Assembly: GCF_900095205.1 (NCBI RefSeq)
Contig: NZ_LT606951.1
Location: 186,001 to 250,000, forward strand
Direction: 5' to 3'
From: Polynucleobacter necessarius
Lineage (GTDB): Bacteria > Pseudomonadota > Gammaproteobacteria > Burkholderiales > Burkholderiaceae
Length of the DNA: 64,000 nt
In this document: positions 19,647 through 29,904 of the stretch, one piece after another
Layout: each line of letters opens with the position of its first letter
How positions within the stretch are numbered: position 1 is the stretch's first letter
Made by a program: the position numbers and the translations under genes
The notes under the pieces: model-generated
What the model saw: only the letters and a program-made list of their open reading frames with translations
The model's database searches: none
What the model was told of the DNA's origin: nothing

Positions 19647-21446
19647 ATGTCGATGCGAAGTCATACCTGCGGACAGGTAACCGATTCACTGATTGGCCAA
19701 GAAGTCACTCTCTCTGGTTGGGTGAATCGTCGCCGTGACCACGGAGGCGTTATCTTTATTGACTTGCGTGACCGCGAAGGATTTGTACAAGTTGTTTGTG
19801 ATCCTGATCGCCCAGAAATGTTTGCGCTTGTTGAGCAAGTGCGTAACGAGTACTGTATTCAGATTAAAGGTCTTGTTCGTGCGCGTCCAGCTGGTACTGA
19901 AAATACAGATTTGGTGAGCGGTAAGGTAGAGATCCTTTGTCATAACTTAGTCATCCTCAATGCCTCAGTAACTCCGCCATTTCAAATTGATGATGAGAAT
20001 TTATCTGAGACCACAAGACTTACTCATCGCGTATTAGATTTGCGTCGTCCGCAAATGCAAAAGAATTTACGTTTGCGTTACAACGTAGCGATGGAGTGTC
20101 GCCGTTATTTGGACGATGCTGGTTTTATCGATATTGAAACGCCAATGCTTACAAAGAGCACTCCAGAAGGTGCGCGCGATTATTTAGTACCATCGCGAGT
20201 GCATGATGGTCAGTTCTTTGCTTTGCCACAATCTCCACAATTGTTTAAGCAATTGTTAATGGTTGCGGGCTTTGACCGCTACTACCAAATTACAAAGTGT
20301 TTCCGCGATGAGGATTTACGCGCAGATCGTCAACCTGAATTTACTCAAATTGACTGTGAAACCGCTTTCTTGAGTGAGTTGGAAATACGCGATTTATTTG
20401 AAAATATGCTTCGTCATATTTTCAAAAAGACTATGAATGTGGAATTGCCAAATCCATTCCCAACCATGCCTTATTCAGAAGGAATGGCACGTTTTGGATC
20501 AGATAAACCAGATTTACGCGTCAATTTTGAATTCACTGAATTAACAGATTTGATGAAAGATGTAGATTTCAAGGTCTTCTCAGGTGCAGCAAACCAAGAT
20601 GGTGGCCGTGTAGTGGGCTTATGTGTTCCTGGCGGCGCTGAAATTAGCCGCAGCGAAATTGATGACCACACCCAATTTGTAAGCATTTATGGCGCTAAAG
20701 GCTTGGCATGGATAAAAGTAAATTCTGTTGCTGAGGGCCGTGATGGTTTGCAATCACCGATCGTAAAGAATTTGCATGATGCTGCAATTGAAGGAATCCT
20801 TAAGCGCACTGGCGCAAAAGATGGCGATATTATTTTCTTTGGTGCTGATAAAGAAAAAGTAGTTAATGATGCGATAGGCAATTTACGTTTGCGTATTGGT
20901 CAGTCTGCTTTGGGTAAGGAGCATGGCCTCTTTACCGAAGGTTGGAAGCCATTATGGGTAGTGGACTTCCCCATGTTTGATTACGATGAAGGTGAAGCGC
21001 GTTGGGTTGCTTGCCATCATCCATTCACTAGCCCTAAAGATGAACACATGCAGTACTTGGAATCTGATCCAGGTAAGTGTCTAGCCAAAGCGTATGACAT
21101 GGTTCTGAACGGAAGTGAAATTGGTGGTGGTTCAGTCCGTATTCACCAAGAAGCAGTACAAAGCCAAGTGTTCCGCGCATTGAAGATTAATGCTGAAGAA
21201 GCTCAGGCAAAATTTGGTTTCTTGTTAGACGCATTGCAGTATGGAGCTCCTCCTCATGGCGGTATTGCATTTGGTTTGGATCGTATTGTGACGATGATGA
21301 CAGGTGCCGAATCAATTCGTGATGTGATTGCTTTCCCTAAAACGCAACGTGCTCAGTGCTTGCTGACTCAAGCTCCTAGCCCTGTGGATGAGCGTCAGTT
21401 GCGTGAATTACATATTCGTTTGCGCCAAGCAACTCCTGCCGCTTAA
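19647..21446 (+). CDS. aspS: Aspartyl-tRNA synthetase
   Basis: AspRS charges tRNA-Asp; many bacterial forms also charge tRNA-Asn. The 599 residues are the full bacterial length. They comprise an N-terminal OB-fold anticodon-binding domain (about 1-110), class II motif 2 in [14 protein letters not shown] (about 218-231), a bacterial GAD insertion domain (about 290-420) and motif 3 GIAFGLDR near 540. The ATG is 15 bp after the DUF502 stop. Whether it is discriminating cannot be judged without knowing if asnS or gatCAB are elsewhere. Intact. Confidence 0.97.
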   Translation: MSMRSHTCGQVTDSLIGQEVTLSGWVNRRRDHGGVIFIDLRDREGFVQVVCDPDRPEMFALVEQVRNEYCIQIKGLVRARPAGTENTDLVSGKVEILCHNLVILNASVTPPFQIDDENLSETTRLTHRVLDLRRPQMQKNLRLRYNVAMECRRYLDDAGFIDIETPMLTKSTPEGARDYLVPSRVHDGQFFALPQSPQLFKQLLMVAGFDRYYQITKCFRDEDLRADRQPEFTQIDCETAFLSELEIRDLFENMLRHIFKKTMNVELPNPFPTMPYSEGMARFGSDKPDLRVNFEFTELTDLMKDVDFKVFSGAANQDGGRVVGLCVPGGAEISRSEIDDHTQFVSIYGAKGLAWIKVNSVAEGRDGLQSPIVKNLHDAAIEGILKRTGAKDGDIIFFGADKEKVVNDAIGNLRLRIGQSALGKEHGLFTEGWKPLWVVDFPMFDYDEGEARWVACHHPFTSPKDEHMQYLESDPGKCLAKAYDMVLNGSEIGGGSVRIHQEAVQSQVFRALKINAEEAQAKFGFLLDALQYGAPPHGGIAFGLDRIVTMMTGAESIRDVIAFPKTQRAQCLLTQAPSPVDERQLRELHIRLRQATPAA

Positions 21447-21468
21447 AGCGCTCTAAGTAATAGCCATC

Positions 21469-21934
21469 TTGAAAATCCCTATTTCGGTTTTAGTAGTTAT
21501 CTATAAACCGAATAGGGATGTTTTATTGATAGAGCGCGCTGATCGTGCTGACTTTTGGCAATCTGTGACTGGTAGCCTAGATGCTCCCGATGAAGATTTG
21601 GCTCTAAGCGGCTAGCCGTGAGGCCTTTGAAGAGACTGGTATCTCAGTAGATCAATTACCCACGGGTGCATTGCAAAATATGCATCACCAGATTGAATAT
21701 GAAATCTATTCTGAATGGTGTTTTCGTTATGCCCCAGGAGTAAACAGAAATATTGAGCATTGGTTCGCACTACAGGTTCCTGATTAGACTCCAATTCATT
21801 TAGCTCCGAGAGAGCATGTAGCTTACCAGTGGTTGCCGTTTGAAGAGGCTGCGAAGAAATGCTTTTCTCCTAGCAACGGTGAGGCTGTTCTGAAATTATT
21901 TTCTGCAAACCGAGCAGAGTCAATTCGTAATTAG
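21469..21934 (+). pseudogene. nudB: Dihydroneopterin triphosphate pyrophosphohydrolase (nudB), broken
   Basis: NudB is a Nudix hydrolase acting in folate synthesis. The reading KIPISVLVVIYKPN, then RADRADFWQSVTGSLDAPDE, is open from 21469, with a TTG where the family has ATG. A frameshift near 21608 leads into REAFEETG, the core of the Nudix box. An in-frame TAG at 21785-21787 splits the C-terminal part (FALQVPD, stop, TPIHLAPREHVAYQW). It lies directly after aspS, its usual place in Burkholderiales. The frameshift inside the catalytic box leaves no plausible activity. Confidence 0.92.
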
Positions 21935-21949
21935 GAATAAGATAGAACG

Positions 21950-23773
21950 ATGAGACATTCATCGGGACATCATCACAGCAGCGCAGATTCAAAAACATCC
22001 CAAAGAGGAGGCTGGCGTGTTATTCGCGATCTCTTGCCTTATCTATTGGAATATCGATTCCGAGTAATCATTGCATTGAGTTGCTTGATTGCGGCAAAGG
22101 TTGCCAATCTCGGTATTCCCATTGTGATGAAAGAGTTAATTGACTCTTTAGATATCAAATCAAGCTCTCCACAGGCACTTCTAATTGTTCCCTTGGGAAT
22201 TATTATGGCTTATGGACTCCTCAGAATTTCTGCGTCCTTATTTACAGAGTTGCGTGAGGCCTTGTTTGCGAAGGTCATTCAGAATGCTGTTCGTAAAGTG
22301 GCACTCCAAGTCTTTGAGCATCTACACTCACTGGCACTAAACTTTCATTTGGCTCGGCAGACTGGTGGTGTGAGTCGTGATATTGAACGCGGTACTCGTA
22401 GTATTCAGTCGCTCATTTCATATTCTCTTTACAGCATACTACCAACCCTCATCGAGTTTTGTTTAGTGTTGGGGTACTTTGCGCATTCCTACGACATTTG
22501 GTTTGCAACTATAACCCTAGTTGCTTTAGTTCTTTATATTATTTTCACAATTGTAGTTACAGAATGGCGTACACATTACCGCCGCACCATGAATGATATG
22601 GATTCAAAGGCGAATCAAAAAGCTATTGATTCATTGTTGAACTTTGAGACCGTTAAATATTTTGGTAACGAGGCATTTGAAGCCAATCGTTACGATGAAA
22701 ATTTATTGCGATATCAAGCGGCAGCAGTAAGGTTCCAAAAGACGCTGGCATTCTTAAACCTAGGGCAACAAATCATTATTGCAGTTGGTTTAATGTTAAT
22801 TTTGTGGCGTGCAACAGTAGGGGTAGTTGACGGGACGATGACTTTAGGTGATCTTGTTCTGGTCAATACGCTCATGATCCAGTTGTATATTCCATTGAAT
22901 TTTCTTGGCGTGATTTATCGAGAAATCAAACAATCTTTGACTGATATGGATCGGATATTTTCTTTACTCAATACCGATAAAGAAATCGCTGACTCTCCAG
23001 ATGCAAAGTCGCTTCAAGTAGAAAATCGTGGTCATGGTCCTGATGTGCGCTTTGAGCACGTGTCTTTTCACTATGATGCCAAGCGTGAAATTCTGCGCGA
23101 TGTCAGTTTTAATATTCCGGCGGGAACCATCACAGCGGTCGTAGGTCAAAGCGGGGCAGGCAAGAGTACTTTAGCAAGACTGTTGTTTCGTTTTTACGAT
23201 GTTCAGTCTGGTGAAATTTTAATTGATGGTCAAAATATTCAAGATGTTACGCAATCAAGTCTACGTAAGGCCATAGGTATCGTTCCGCAAGATACCGTCT
23301 TATTTAACGACACGATTGGTTACAACATTGCCTACGGAGATCCTTCAGCAACCATCGAGGAGGTCCAAGAGGCTGCGAGAGCCGCCCAAATTGATGGATT
23401 TATCAAGCGTTTGCCTGAAGGTTATGACACTCAAGTGGGTGAAAGAGGTCTCAAATTATCTGGAGGTGAAAAACAGCGGGTGGCAATTGCTAGAACGCTC
23501 CTCAAGAAGCCTGCCATGCTCATTTTTGATGAGGCCACTTCAGCCTTAGACTCTAAAACAGAGCGCGCCTTCCAGGAGAAGCTGCTAGGCTTGGCCAAAA
23601 ATCATACAACACTGATCATTGCCCATCGACTTTCAACCATTATTCATGCAGATCAAATTCTAGTGATGGATCATGGGCAAATTGTGGAGCGCGGTACACA
23701 TGAAGAGTTGCTTGCTATAAAAGGTAAGTATGCAGAAATGTGGCAAATGCAAGAACGCGCCACTCTTGATTAG
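21950..23773 (+). CDS. ABC transporter, Atm1/ABCB7-type half-transporter
   Basis: A membrane-ATPase half-transporter of 607 residues. The family (Atm1, HMT1) exports glutathione-bound or persulfide-like sulfur and metal compounds across the inner membrane. The transmembrane domain spans about 35-330 with roughly six helices. The nucleotide-binding domain has Walker [10 protein letters not shown] near 398, signature [12 protein letters not shown] near 503, Walker [13 protein letters not shown] near 523, and the switch HRLST near 560. The N-terminus is His/Ser-rich. It follows the nudB remnant by 15 bp and stops at TAG. Intact. The substrate is inferred from the family only. Confidence 0.9.
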   Translation: MRHSSGHHHSSADSKTSQRGGWRVIRDLLPYLLEYRFRVIIALSCLIAAKVANLGIPIVMKELIDSLDIKSSSPQALLIVPLGIIMAYGLLRISASLFTELREALFAKVIQNAVRKVALQVFEHLHSLALNFHLARQTGGVSRDIERGTRSIQSLISYSLYSILPTLIEFCLVLGYFAHSYDIWFATITLVALVLYIIFTIVVTEWRTHYRRTMNDMDSKANQKAIDSLLNFETVKYFGNEAFEANRYDENLLRYQAAAVRFQKTLAFLNLGQQIIIAVGLMLILWRATVGVVDGTMTLGDLVLVNTLMIQLYIPLNFLGVIYREIKQSLTDMDRIFSLLNTDKEIADSPDAKSLQVENRGHGPDVRFEHVSFHYDAKREILRDVSFNIPAGTITAVVGQSGAGKSTLARLLFRFYDVQSGEILIDGQNIQDVTQSSLRKAIGIVPQDTVLFNDTIGYNIAYGDPSATIEEVQEAARAAQIDGFIKRLPEGYDTQVGERGLKLSGGEKQRVAIARTLLKKPAMLIFDEATSALDSKTERAFQEKLLGLAKNHTTLIIAHRLSTIIHADQILVMDHGQIVERGTHEELLAIKGKYAEMWQMQERATLD

Positions 23774-23782
23774 AATGGTCTG

Positions 23783-25140
23783 ATGACACAGAGTACTTCT
23801 TCTATTCCTATGGCAAAAAGCACAGAAGCGATTTTAAAAAATGCGTTTACTGCAGCCGTAGAGCAGTCGCCGATCCCCAATTGATTGTTCCGCAATATTT
23901 GGCTCAGATATTCCCCAATGGGGCAACAGCCTAAAGGAAGGTGTTTAGTAGTGGGCGCTGGTAAAGCCAGCGCTTCAATAGCTAGCGCCTTAGAAGCTTA
24001 TGCAATGACAAATTGGCCGAAAGCAAGATTAGAGGGTGTTGTCCTCACGCGTTATGGCCACAATTCACCAACAAACCATATCAAAATTGTGGAGGGGCTG
24101 GTCATCCAGTGCCCGATCAGACTGGTATGGATGGGGCTAAGGAAGTCTTGGCATTAGCGAGTCAGTTGGAGCGGGGGGATGTATTAATCGCGTTGGTGTC
24201 GGGTGGAGGCTCCAGTCTTCTGACTTTGCCCCAAGAAGGTATTTCAATTGAAGACATGCGTAAGACAACGGAAGCACTCTTACGTAGCGGTGCTCCTATT
24301 GAAGAAATGAATGTGGTACGCAAACATTTGTCTGCAATTTTGGGTGGCAATTTAGCCAGAGTTGCTATTGCTCGTGGAGCTCGCGTAGAGGCATTATTGA
24401 TTTCTGATGTCACGGGTGATTCCCCGGCAGATATTGCTAGCGGCCCATGCGCCGCAGACTACCCGACTTATTTGGATGCACTCAATATATTGCAAAAATA
24501 TGAATTGAATGATTCTGTCATTCCAGTATCGGTGTTGGATCATCTCAAACAAGGTCTAGCAGGTGAAAAACCAGAGACTCTAAAAGATGCTGATTTAGTT
24601 AATGCTCAAGTGGCGAACCACGTGATAGCCACTGCATACAAAAGCCTAGAAGCTGCTGCAGAGTATGTGCGCATTCAAGGTTATGAGCCAGTCATTTTGG
24701 GGGATACGATCACTGGTGAAGCTTAAGAGGTTGGTGTTGAGCAGGGCGCCCTAGTTCATGATTATGTTGCGAAGGGTCTGACTAAGCCTTTAGCGCTCAT
24801 TTCTGGTGGAGAGTGCACTGTCACTATTCCAGTTGGTGTACAGGGTCGAGGAGGTCGTTGCAGTAAATATCTTCTTTCTCTTTTTGCTGCCACCAATAAT
24901 CTACCCCAGTTAGCTGCATTAGCAGCCGATACCGATGGAATTGATGGCAGTGAAAAGAATGCCGGCGCTTGGTTTGATACTGCTGTCCGTGAATCTGGTC
25001 AGGCTACAGCTCTAGTGCCAGAGAAATTCTTATCAGCGCATGATTGTTATGGCTTTTTTGCACAATTAGGAGCGTTAGTGGAAACTGGTCCTACACTTAC
25101 CAATGTGAATGATTTCCGCATCATCTTGCTAGATAAATAA
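23783..25140 (+). pseudogene. Glycerate 2-kinase (TtuD/GckA, MOFRL family), broken
   Basis: Glycerate kinase phosphorylates glycerate to 2-phosphoglycerate. The start MTQSTSSIPMAKST is followed by a shift near 23865 into DPQLIVPQYLAQIFP. A shift near 23928 leads to PKGRCLVVGAGKASASIAS, and another near 24095 to GAGHPVPDQ. The longest piece covers DVLIALVSGGGSSLL to GDTITGEA. A TAA follows at 24724-24726, and the same frame continues with EVGVEQGALVHDYV, ISGGECTVTI and RGGRCSKYLL to the family C-terminus. With at least three frameshifts and one stop, it is clearly dead. It ends 1 bp before pyrC. Confidence 0.93.
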
Positions 25141-25141
25141 T

Positions 25142-26200
25142 ATGTCTAATAGACCTACTCAACTTGAATTAATTCAGCCAGATGACTGGCATTTGCATAT
25201 TCGCGATGGTGACGTCATGAAAGACGTACTGGCTGATACTGCGCGTCAATTTGCGCGCGCTATCATCATGCCTAATCTGAAGTCGCCAGTAACCACTGTA
25301 GATTTAGCTAAAGCATATCAAGCACGTATTCAAGCAAATCTGGATGTATTGGGCGTAACTGGCTTTACTCCTTTGATGACTTTGTACCTTACTGATAATA
25401 CTTCTGCAGATGAGGTTCGTAAGGCCAAGGCAGAGGGTATTGCCGCATTTAAGCTCTATCCCGCGGGCGCCACCACAAATAGTGATGCCGGTGTAAGCGA
25501 TCTTAAACATTGCCATGCGGCATTAGAGGCAATGCAGGCGGTTGGTATGCCTCTATTAGTACATGGTGAAGTAACGAGTTCTGAGATCGATATCTTTGAT
25601 CGTGAAGCCGTATTTATTGATACGGTATTGGAGCCTTTGCGTAAACACTTCCCTAATCTTAAAATTGTGTTTGAGCACATTACCACCAAGCAAGCGGCAC
25701 ACTATGTGCGCGATGCAGTGACTGATGGAAAAAATACAATAGCTACAACTATTACCCCTCAACATTTGTTAATGAATCGCAATGCGATTTTTGCTGGTGG
25801 TATTCGTCCACATCATTATTGCTTACCAGTTCTGAAGCGTGAAGAGCATAGGGTTGCTCTATTGGAGGCAGCTACTAGCGGTAATCCCCGTTTCTTCTTG
25901 GGCACTGATAGTGCTCCTCATGCTAAGGGCGCCAAAGAGGCTGCTTGCGGTTGTGCAGGTTGTTACAGCGCCTTTAATGCTTTGGGCTTATATGCGGAGG
26001 CATTTGAGACCATTGGTAAATTAGATAAATTAGAAGGCTTTGCAAGTTTCTTTGGTCCTGATTTTTATTCTTTGCCACGCAATAGCAAAAAAATTACTCT
26101 GATTAAACAAGCGCAAAGTATCCCAGTGGAGTTGCCATTGGGTGATGCAACCATCGTGCCGCTACGTGCTGGCGAAACCATTGCCTGGTCACTTGCTTAA
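25142..26200 (+). CDS. pyrC: Dihydroorotase (class II PyrC)
   Basis: PyrC is a zinc enzyme that closes carbamoyl-aspartate to dihydroorotate in pyrimidine synthesis. The 352 residues match the short class II enzyme. The metal-binding HLHIRDG motif is near residues 17-23, the lysine that becomes carboxylated lies in [16 protein letters not shown] (near 103), HGEV is near 140, and the active-site aspartate lies in GTDSAPH near 257. Its ATG is 1 bp from the end of the glycerate-kinase remnant. Intact, so pyrimidine synthesis appears to be retained. Confidence 0.96.
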   Translation: MSNRPTQLELIQPDDWHLHIRDGDVMKDVLADTARQFARAIIMPNLKSPVTTVDLAKAYQARIQANLDVLGVTGFTPLMTLYLTDNTSADEVRKAKAEGIAAFKLYPAGATTNSDAGVSDLKHCHAALEAMQAVGMPLLVHGEVTSSEIDIFDREAVFIDTVLEPLRKHFPNLKIVFEHITTKQAAHYVRDAVTDGKNTIATTITPQHLLMNRNAIFAGGIRPHHYCLPVLKREEHRVALLEAATSGNPRFFLGTDSAPHAKGAKEAACGCAGCYSAFNALGLYAEAFETIGKLDKLEGFASFFGPDFYSLPRNSKKITLIKQAQSIPVELPLGDATIVPLRAGETIAWSLA

Positions 26201-26255
26201 AAAACAGACTTCATTACTTTCTTAGCTAAATTGTCCCGACTGCGTTAGACTGCAT

Positions 26256-26567
26256 GCGCAGAGTCAATTGGGCAATCGCCGCCTCTTTTTTGAGGGGGAG
26301 GAAAGTCCGGACTCCATAGGGAAGGGTGATGGCTAACGGCCATCCACGGCGACGTGAGGAATAGGGCCACAGAGACGAGCGTATTTAGTTGCGGTGAAAC
26401 GCGGTAACCTCCACCTGGAGCAATCCCAAGTAAGCAGGCGATGAGGCGTCCCGCTGAGTCTGCGGGTAGGGAGCTTGAGCCGTTAGGTAACTGCCGGCCT
26501 AGAGGAATGATTGCCCCCAGATGCAAATCTAGGCGACAGAATCCGGCTTATCGATTGACTCTGCACC
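26256..26567 (+). ncRNA. rnpB: RNase P RNA, bacterial type A
   Basis: The catalytic RNA of ribonuclease P matures tRNA 5' ends. The conserved core GAGGAAAGTCCGGACTCC lies near 26300. The 3' core ACAGAATCCGGCTTAT lies near 26537-26552. The closing helix P1 is exact: GCAGAGTCAAT (26258-26268) pairs with ATTGACTCTGC (26554-26564). The internal motif GGTAACCTCC and the CGAUGAGG-like stretch also fit. The ends are approximate. The convergent OsmC-like remnant ends within a few bases of P1. Confidence 0.96.
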
Positions 26568-26970
26568 TATTCTGAAACGATTTCGACGCTGTAAGACAAT
26601 TCAGCGGTTTTGGCTAACATCGTGGTGGCTGCGCAATATTTTTCATGCGACAGTTTCACGGCGCGGCCTACTTTTGCTTGGTCCAAGTCTTTTCCTTTGA
26701 CCGTAAAGTGCAAATTGATTTTGGTAAAGACTTTGGGGTCCTCGCTAGCTCGTTCCGCTTGTGTAGGACTACTTCGTATCCACTAATAGCCTGACGCGCT
26801 CTTTGTAGGATCAAAACCACATCAAAAGCAGAGCAGCCACCAGCACCAGCCAAAAGTAGCTCCATTGGTCTTGGAGCCAAGTTTCTGCCCCCTGCTTCGG
26901 GTGCGCCAGCCATATTTACAAGGTGACCACTGCCAGTTTCAGCTGAAAAAGCCATGCCGCTATTACCCAA
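26567..26970 (-). pseudogene. OsmC/Ohr family protein, broken copy
   Basis: OsmC-family proteins are thiol peroxidases. The reading opens near 26970 (a TTG in frame, or a lost upstream ATG at 26985) and gives GNSGMAFSAETGSGHLVN and the first reactive cysteine in AGGCSAFDVV. A frameshift near 26763 leads to QAERASEDPKVFTKINLHF and the second cysteine in HEKYCAATTMLAK. The reading ends at a stop starting at 26567-26569. The protein would be about 135 residues if repaired. A second, intact OsmC gene lies at 58665. It is convergent with rnpB and ends beside its P1 helix. Confidence 0.88.
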
Positions 26971-27094
26971 CTAAGTTATTCGACATTCTATAGTAGTGAT
27001 CCCTAACTTACTAAATTAATCAATATTATCGATAGTCTACCAATATTTATTTGCTTTAGTTATATGAAAAAACAACTAAAAAAGCAGAAATAAA

Positions 27095-27108
27095 TTGATT
27101 TTGGTCAA
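27095..27108. promoter_or_regulatory. FNR/ANR-like palindrome
   Basis: TTGATTTTGGTCAA differs by one base from the FNR consensus TTGATnnnnATCAA. It lies about 47 bp upstream of the predicted start of the candidate small RNA, close to a class II activator position. Such a site occurs easily by chance in A/T-rich DNA, so the call is weak. Confidence 0.3.
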
Positions 27109-27113
27109 TATTC

Positions 27114-27142
27114 TTGCAACGCACCATGCATATGGATACAAC
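27114..27142 (+). promoter_or_regulatory. Possible sigma-70 promoter for the candidate small RNA
   Basis: TTGCAA (27114-27119) and TACAAC (27137-27142) are spaced by 17 bp, each matching 4 of 6 consensus bases. The expected transcription start is near 27149. It is the only reasonable promoter pair found at a sensible distance from the terminator at 27222. Confidence 0.4.
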
Positions 27143-27148
27143 AACCAT

Positions 27149-27248
27149 ATTGATGGTCAGTCTTGTATAAGACTGCGACTTACCTCCCAGTGTCTTCTTC
27201 ACCCAAACATAAGTGGATTCCAACCCAGGACTCGTTCCTGGGTTTTTT
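27149..27248 (+). ncRNA. Candidate small regulatory RNA of about 100 nt
   Basis: No protein gene precedes the strong terminator at 27222-27248, so something else must be transcribed into it. The predicted RNA has a perfect 7-bp hairpin near its 5' end (CAGTCTT 27158-27164, loop GTAT, AAGACTG 27169-27175). It then has an unpaired pyrimidine-rich middle with the anti-Shine-Dalgarno sequence ACCTCCC (27182-27188) and CTTCTTC, and finally the terminator. This layout is typical of trans-acting small RNAs that cover ribosome binding sites. It could instead be the leftover terminator of a lost gene. Ends are approximate. Confidence 0.5.
27222..27248 (+). terminator. Rho-independent terminator upstream of rplM
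   Basis: A perfect 9-bp stem pairs AACCCAGGA (27222-27230) with TCCTGGGTT (27236-27244) around CTCGT, and the T run continues to 27248. The T tract is on the plus side only, so it ends plus-strand transcription. Confidence 0.88.
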
Positions 27249-27409
27249 AGATTACAATTCAAGACTTTACTGGAATTGCCGAGCCGGTCGGCGGTGATTT
27301 GTTGTACCAGTTAAATTGCAGAATCTGCGAGCTTGCAAACATAAGCAGGGCCAAGGTGGACGTAATTTGGTTGGAGTAATTTTTTTTGACCATAACAATT
27401 TGAGAAATC

Positions 27410-27838
27410 ATGAAAACTTTTTCTGCAAAATCCCATGAGGTAGTGCATGAATGGTTCGTGATTGACGCTACGGACAAAGTCCTCGGTCGTGTCGCCAGTG
27501 AAGTGGCACTCCGTCTACGCGGCAAGCACAAGCCTGAATACACCCCACACGTTGATACTGGCGACTTTATTGTTGTTATCAACTCTTCTAAGCTACGTAT
27601 CACAGGCACAAAAGGCTTGGACAAAATTTATTACCGTCACAGCGGATACCCAGGTGGTATTAGCTCGACTAACTTCGACAAGATGCAAGACCGTTTCCCA
27701 GGTCGTGCTTTGGAGAAGGCTGTGAAGGGTATGTTGCCAAAAGGCCCACTAGGCTATGCCATGATCAAGAAATTAAAAGTCTATGGTGACGCCAATCATC
27801 CGCATGCGGCTCAACAGCCAAAAGCGTTAGAGATTTAA
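27410..27838 (+). CDS. rplM: 50S ribosomal protein L13
   Basis: L13 is an early-assembling large-subunit protein. The 142 residues are exactly the usual length, with [18 protein letters not shown] at the start and the conserved [20 protein letters not shown] (about 27-46), HTGDFIVV-like and MLPKGPLG segments. rpsI follows after 9 bp, the universal L13-S9 operon. Upstream are a terminator (27222) and about 160 bp that should contain the promoter. Intact. Confidence 0.98.
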   Translation: MKTFSAKSHEVVHEWFVIDATDKVLGRVASEVALRLRGKHKPEYTPHVDTGDFIVVINSSKLRITGTKGLDKIYYRHSGYPGGISSTNFDKMQDRFPGRALEKAVKGMLPKGPLGYAMIKKLKVYGDANHPHAAQQPKALEI

Positions 27839-27847
27839 GGAAACCAA

Positions 27848-28249
27848 ATGGCTATTAATTACGGAAATTGGAATTACGGTACAGGTCGCCGCAAGAGTTC
27901 TGTTGCGCGCGTATTCATTAAATCTGGCAAAGGCGACATTATTGTTAATGGTAAGCCTATCGATGCTTATTTTGCTCGTGAAACATCACGCATGATCGCT
28001 CGTCAGCCTTTGGCTCTTACAGCTCACTTAACGACCTTTGACATCAAAGTAAACGTTTCTGGTGGCGGTGAAACTAGTCAAGCTGGTGCAGTTCGTCACG
28101 GTGTTACTCGTGCATTGATCGACTACGACAACGCTTTGAAGCTAACTCTGTCTAAAGCAGGTTTGGTAACTCGCGATGCTCGTGAAGTTGAGCGTAAAAA
28201 AGTTGGTCTGCACGGCGCGCGTCGTCGTAAGCAGTTCAGCAAGCGCTAA
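27848..28249 (+). CDS. rpsI: 30S ribosomal protein S9
   Basis: S9 binds the small-subunit head near the P site. The 133 residues include [15 protein letters not shown] near the start, [19 protein letters not shown] in the middle, and the basic C-terminal tail [11 protein letters not shown] that contacts P-site tRNA. It is cotranscribed with rplM and followed by a strong hairpin terminator. Intact. Confidence 0.98.
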   Translation: MAINYGNWNYGTGRRKSSVARVFIKSGKGDIIVNGKPIDAYFARETSRMIARQPLALTAHLTTFDIKVNVSGGGETSQAGAVRHGVTRALIDYDNALKLTLSKAGLVTRDAREVERKKVGLHGARRRKQFSKR

Positions 28250-28275
28250 TTCTTTCAGTCGCTTAAGTTTTATCG

Positions 28276-28302
28276 AAAGGGTCGCGCAAGCGGCCCTTTT
28301 TG
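28276..28302 (+). terminator. Rho-independent terminator of rplM-rpsI
   Basis: A 10-bp stem pairs AAAGGGTCGC (28276-28285) with GCGGCCCTTT (28290-28299), one pair being G-T, closed by a GCAA tetraloop and followed by a T run. It lies 26 bp after the rpsI stop. Confidence 0.9.
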
Positions 28303-28386
28303 TTTCTACAATTAAGGAAATTGTAAAAATGATGTATTAGTCTCTACTAAGTAGATAAATGATTGCGCAGTATTTTGGAGAAAGAC

Positions 28387-29445
28387 ATGATCAAAATTGG
28401 CATCGTTGGCGGTACTGGTTACACCGGAGTAGAGTTGTTGCGTTTATTGGCGCAACACCCTGAGGTGGAGCTCACTGCAATTACTTCTCGTACAGAGGCT
28501 GGCATGCCAGTGGCAGAAATGTTTCCGTCTTTGCGCGGTCGTGTTGATCTCAAATTTACGACGCCAGATGAGGCTAAGCTTAATGAATGTGATGTAGTAT
28601 TTTTTGCAACTCCACATGGTGTTGCTATGGCCCAAGCTAAAGAGCTGCTTGCCAATAACGTAAAGATCTTGGATCTTGCTGCAGACTTCCGTCTAAAAGA
28701 TGTTAAAGAATTCGCTAAGTGGTATGGTATGGAGCATGGATGCCCAGAAATTTTGGCAGAGGCGGTTTATGGTTTGCCTGAAATTAATCGCGATGCTATT
28801 AAAAAAGCCCGCGTTGTTGGTTTAGCAGGCTGCTATCCAACGTCAGTACAGCTTGGCCTTGCACCGTTATTGGCGCCAAGTTCGACAGGTGGCAAGAATT
28901 TAATCGATGGCACACATATTATTTCTGATTCGAAGTCCGGCACCTCAGGTGCGGGTTGTAAAGCAGAAATCGGCACGTTACTTTCTGAAGCAAGTGATAA
29001 CTTCAAGGCGTATGGAGTAAAAGGTCATCGTCACTTGCCGGAGATTGTGCAGGGTTTAAAGGCGATTGCAGGACATGATCAGATTGGCTTGACCTTTGTC
29101 CCCCATTTAACACCAATGATTAGAGGCATTCATTCCACCTTGTATGTGCGTTTAACTGATGCTGGCAAGGAGGTGGATTACCAAAAGCTATATGAAAACT
29201 TCTACAAAGATGAGCCTTTTGTTGATGTGATGCCAGCAGGCAGCCATCCAGAAACGCGCTCCGTACGGGGTAGTAACGGTATACGGATTGCGATTCATCG
29301 CCCAGCCGGAGGTGATGCTTTAGTTATTTTGGTGGTGGAGGACAACCTGGTGAAGGGTGCCTCAGGTCAAGGCGTACAGTGTATGAATTTGATGTTTGGC
29401 TTGCCGGAGACGACAGGTCTCACTCAGATCGCCGTTTCCCCATAA
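28387..29445 (+). CDS. argC: N-acetyl-gamma-glutamyl-phosphate reductase
   Basis: ArgC reduces N-acetylglutamyl phosphate to the semialdehyde in arginine synthesis, with NADPH. The ATG at 28387 (MIKIGIVGG) is preferred over 28363 because it has a GGAGAAAG ribosome binding site just upstream and puts the Rossmann loop GGTGYTG at the very N-terminus. The 352 residues have the catalytic cysteine in GLAGCYPTS near 151 and KSGTSGAG near 190. It follows rpsI after a terminator, so it has its own promoter. Intact. Confidence 0.96.
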   Translation: MIKIGIVGGTGYTGVELLRLLAQHPEVELTAITSRTEAGMPVAEMFPSLRGRVDLKFTTPDEAKLNECDVVFFATPHGVAMAQAKELLANNVKILDLAADFRLKDVKEFAKWYGMEHGCPEILAEAVYGLPEINRDAIKKARVVGLAGCYPTSVQLGLAPLLAPSSTGGKNLIDGTHIISDSKSGTSGAGCKAEIGTLLSEASDNFKAYGVKGHRHLPEIVQGLKAIAGHDQIGLTFVPHLTPMIRGIHSTLYVRLTDAGKEVDYQKLYENFYKDEPFVDVMPAGSHPETRSVRGSNGIRIAIHRPAGGDALVILVVEDNLVKGASGQGVQCMNLMFGLPETTGLTQIAVSP

Positions 29446-29513
29446 TGACCCTTCAGCAAACTGGGCATTAAAAGCCTAAAATAAGACATTGCCTTTTGAA
29501 TTAGGAGTAAATC

Positions 29514-29888
29514 ATGATTGAATTAGCGACAAAACCTGCAGAAGACCTAGCTGAGCCACCAACACCATTAGTGTTTACGGACAGCGCTGCTGCAAAAGTG
29601 GCTGACTTGATTGCGGAAGAAGGCAATCCAGAGTTGAAGCTCCGAGTATTCGTACAAGGCGGTGGTTGCTCAGGATTTCAGTATGGATTCACGTTTGATG
29701 ATGCAGTGAATGAAGATGACACTCTCTTTGAAAAGAATGGTGTTACTTTATTGGTAGATTCTATGAGCTTCCAGTATTTAGTTGGCGCTGAGATTGATTA
29801 CAAAGAAGATATCAATGGTTCACAGTTTGTGATTAAAAATCCTAATGCCACAACTACCTGTGGTTGTGGATCGTCTTTTTCGGCTTAA
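29514..29888 (+). CDS. erpA: Iron-sulfur cluster insertion protein ErpA
   Basis: ErpA is an A-type carrier that hands Fe-S clusters to apoproteins such as those of isoprenoid synthesis. The 124 residues have the three conserved cysteines: one in [11 protein letters not shown] and two in the C-terminal [14 protein letters not shown] ribosome binding site precedes the ATG. It is convergent with the anmK remnant, 16 bp away. Fe-S clients in this window include miaB and the large oxidoreductase. Intact. Confidence 0.96.
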   Translation: MIELATKPAEDLAEPPTPLVFTDSAAAKVADLIAEEGNPELKLRVFVQGGGCSGFQYGFTFDDAVNEDDTLFEKNGVTLLVDSMSFQYLVGAEIDYKEDINGSQFVIKNPNATTTCGCGSSFSA

Positions 29889-29904
29889 ATAAAAACGTAC
29901 TTAA

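Larger units (their letters stand above)
26971..27409. other. 439-bp gene-free region upstream of rplM
   Basis: No convincing protein-coding gene is seen on either strand. From left to right it holds an A/T-rich stretch, an FNR-like palindrome (27095-27108), a possible sigma-70 promoter (27114-27142), a candidate small RNA with its own terminator (27149-27248), and about 160 bp that must contain the rplM-rpsI promoter and leader. A 68-codon minus-strand open frame here has no recognisable features and is probably spurious. Confidence 0.7.

Noticed and set aside
27056..27262. Minus-strand 68-codon open frame upstream of rplM.
   Set aside because: No recognisable protein features and no ribosome binding site; it overlaps the better supported small RNA and its terminator.
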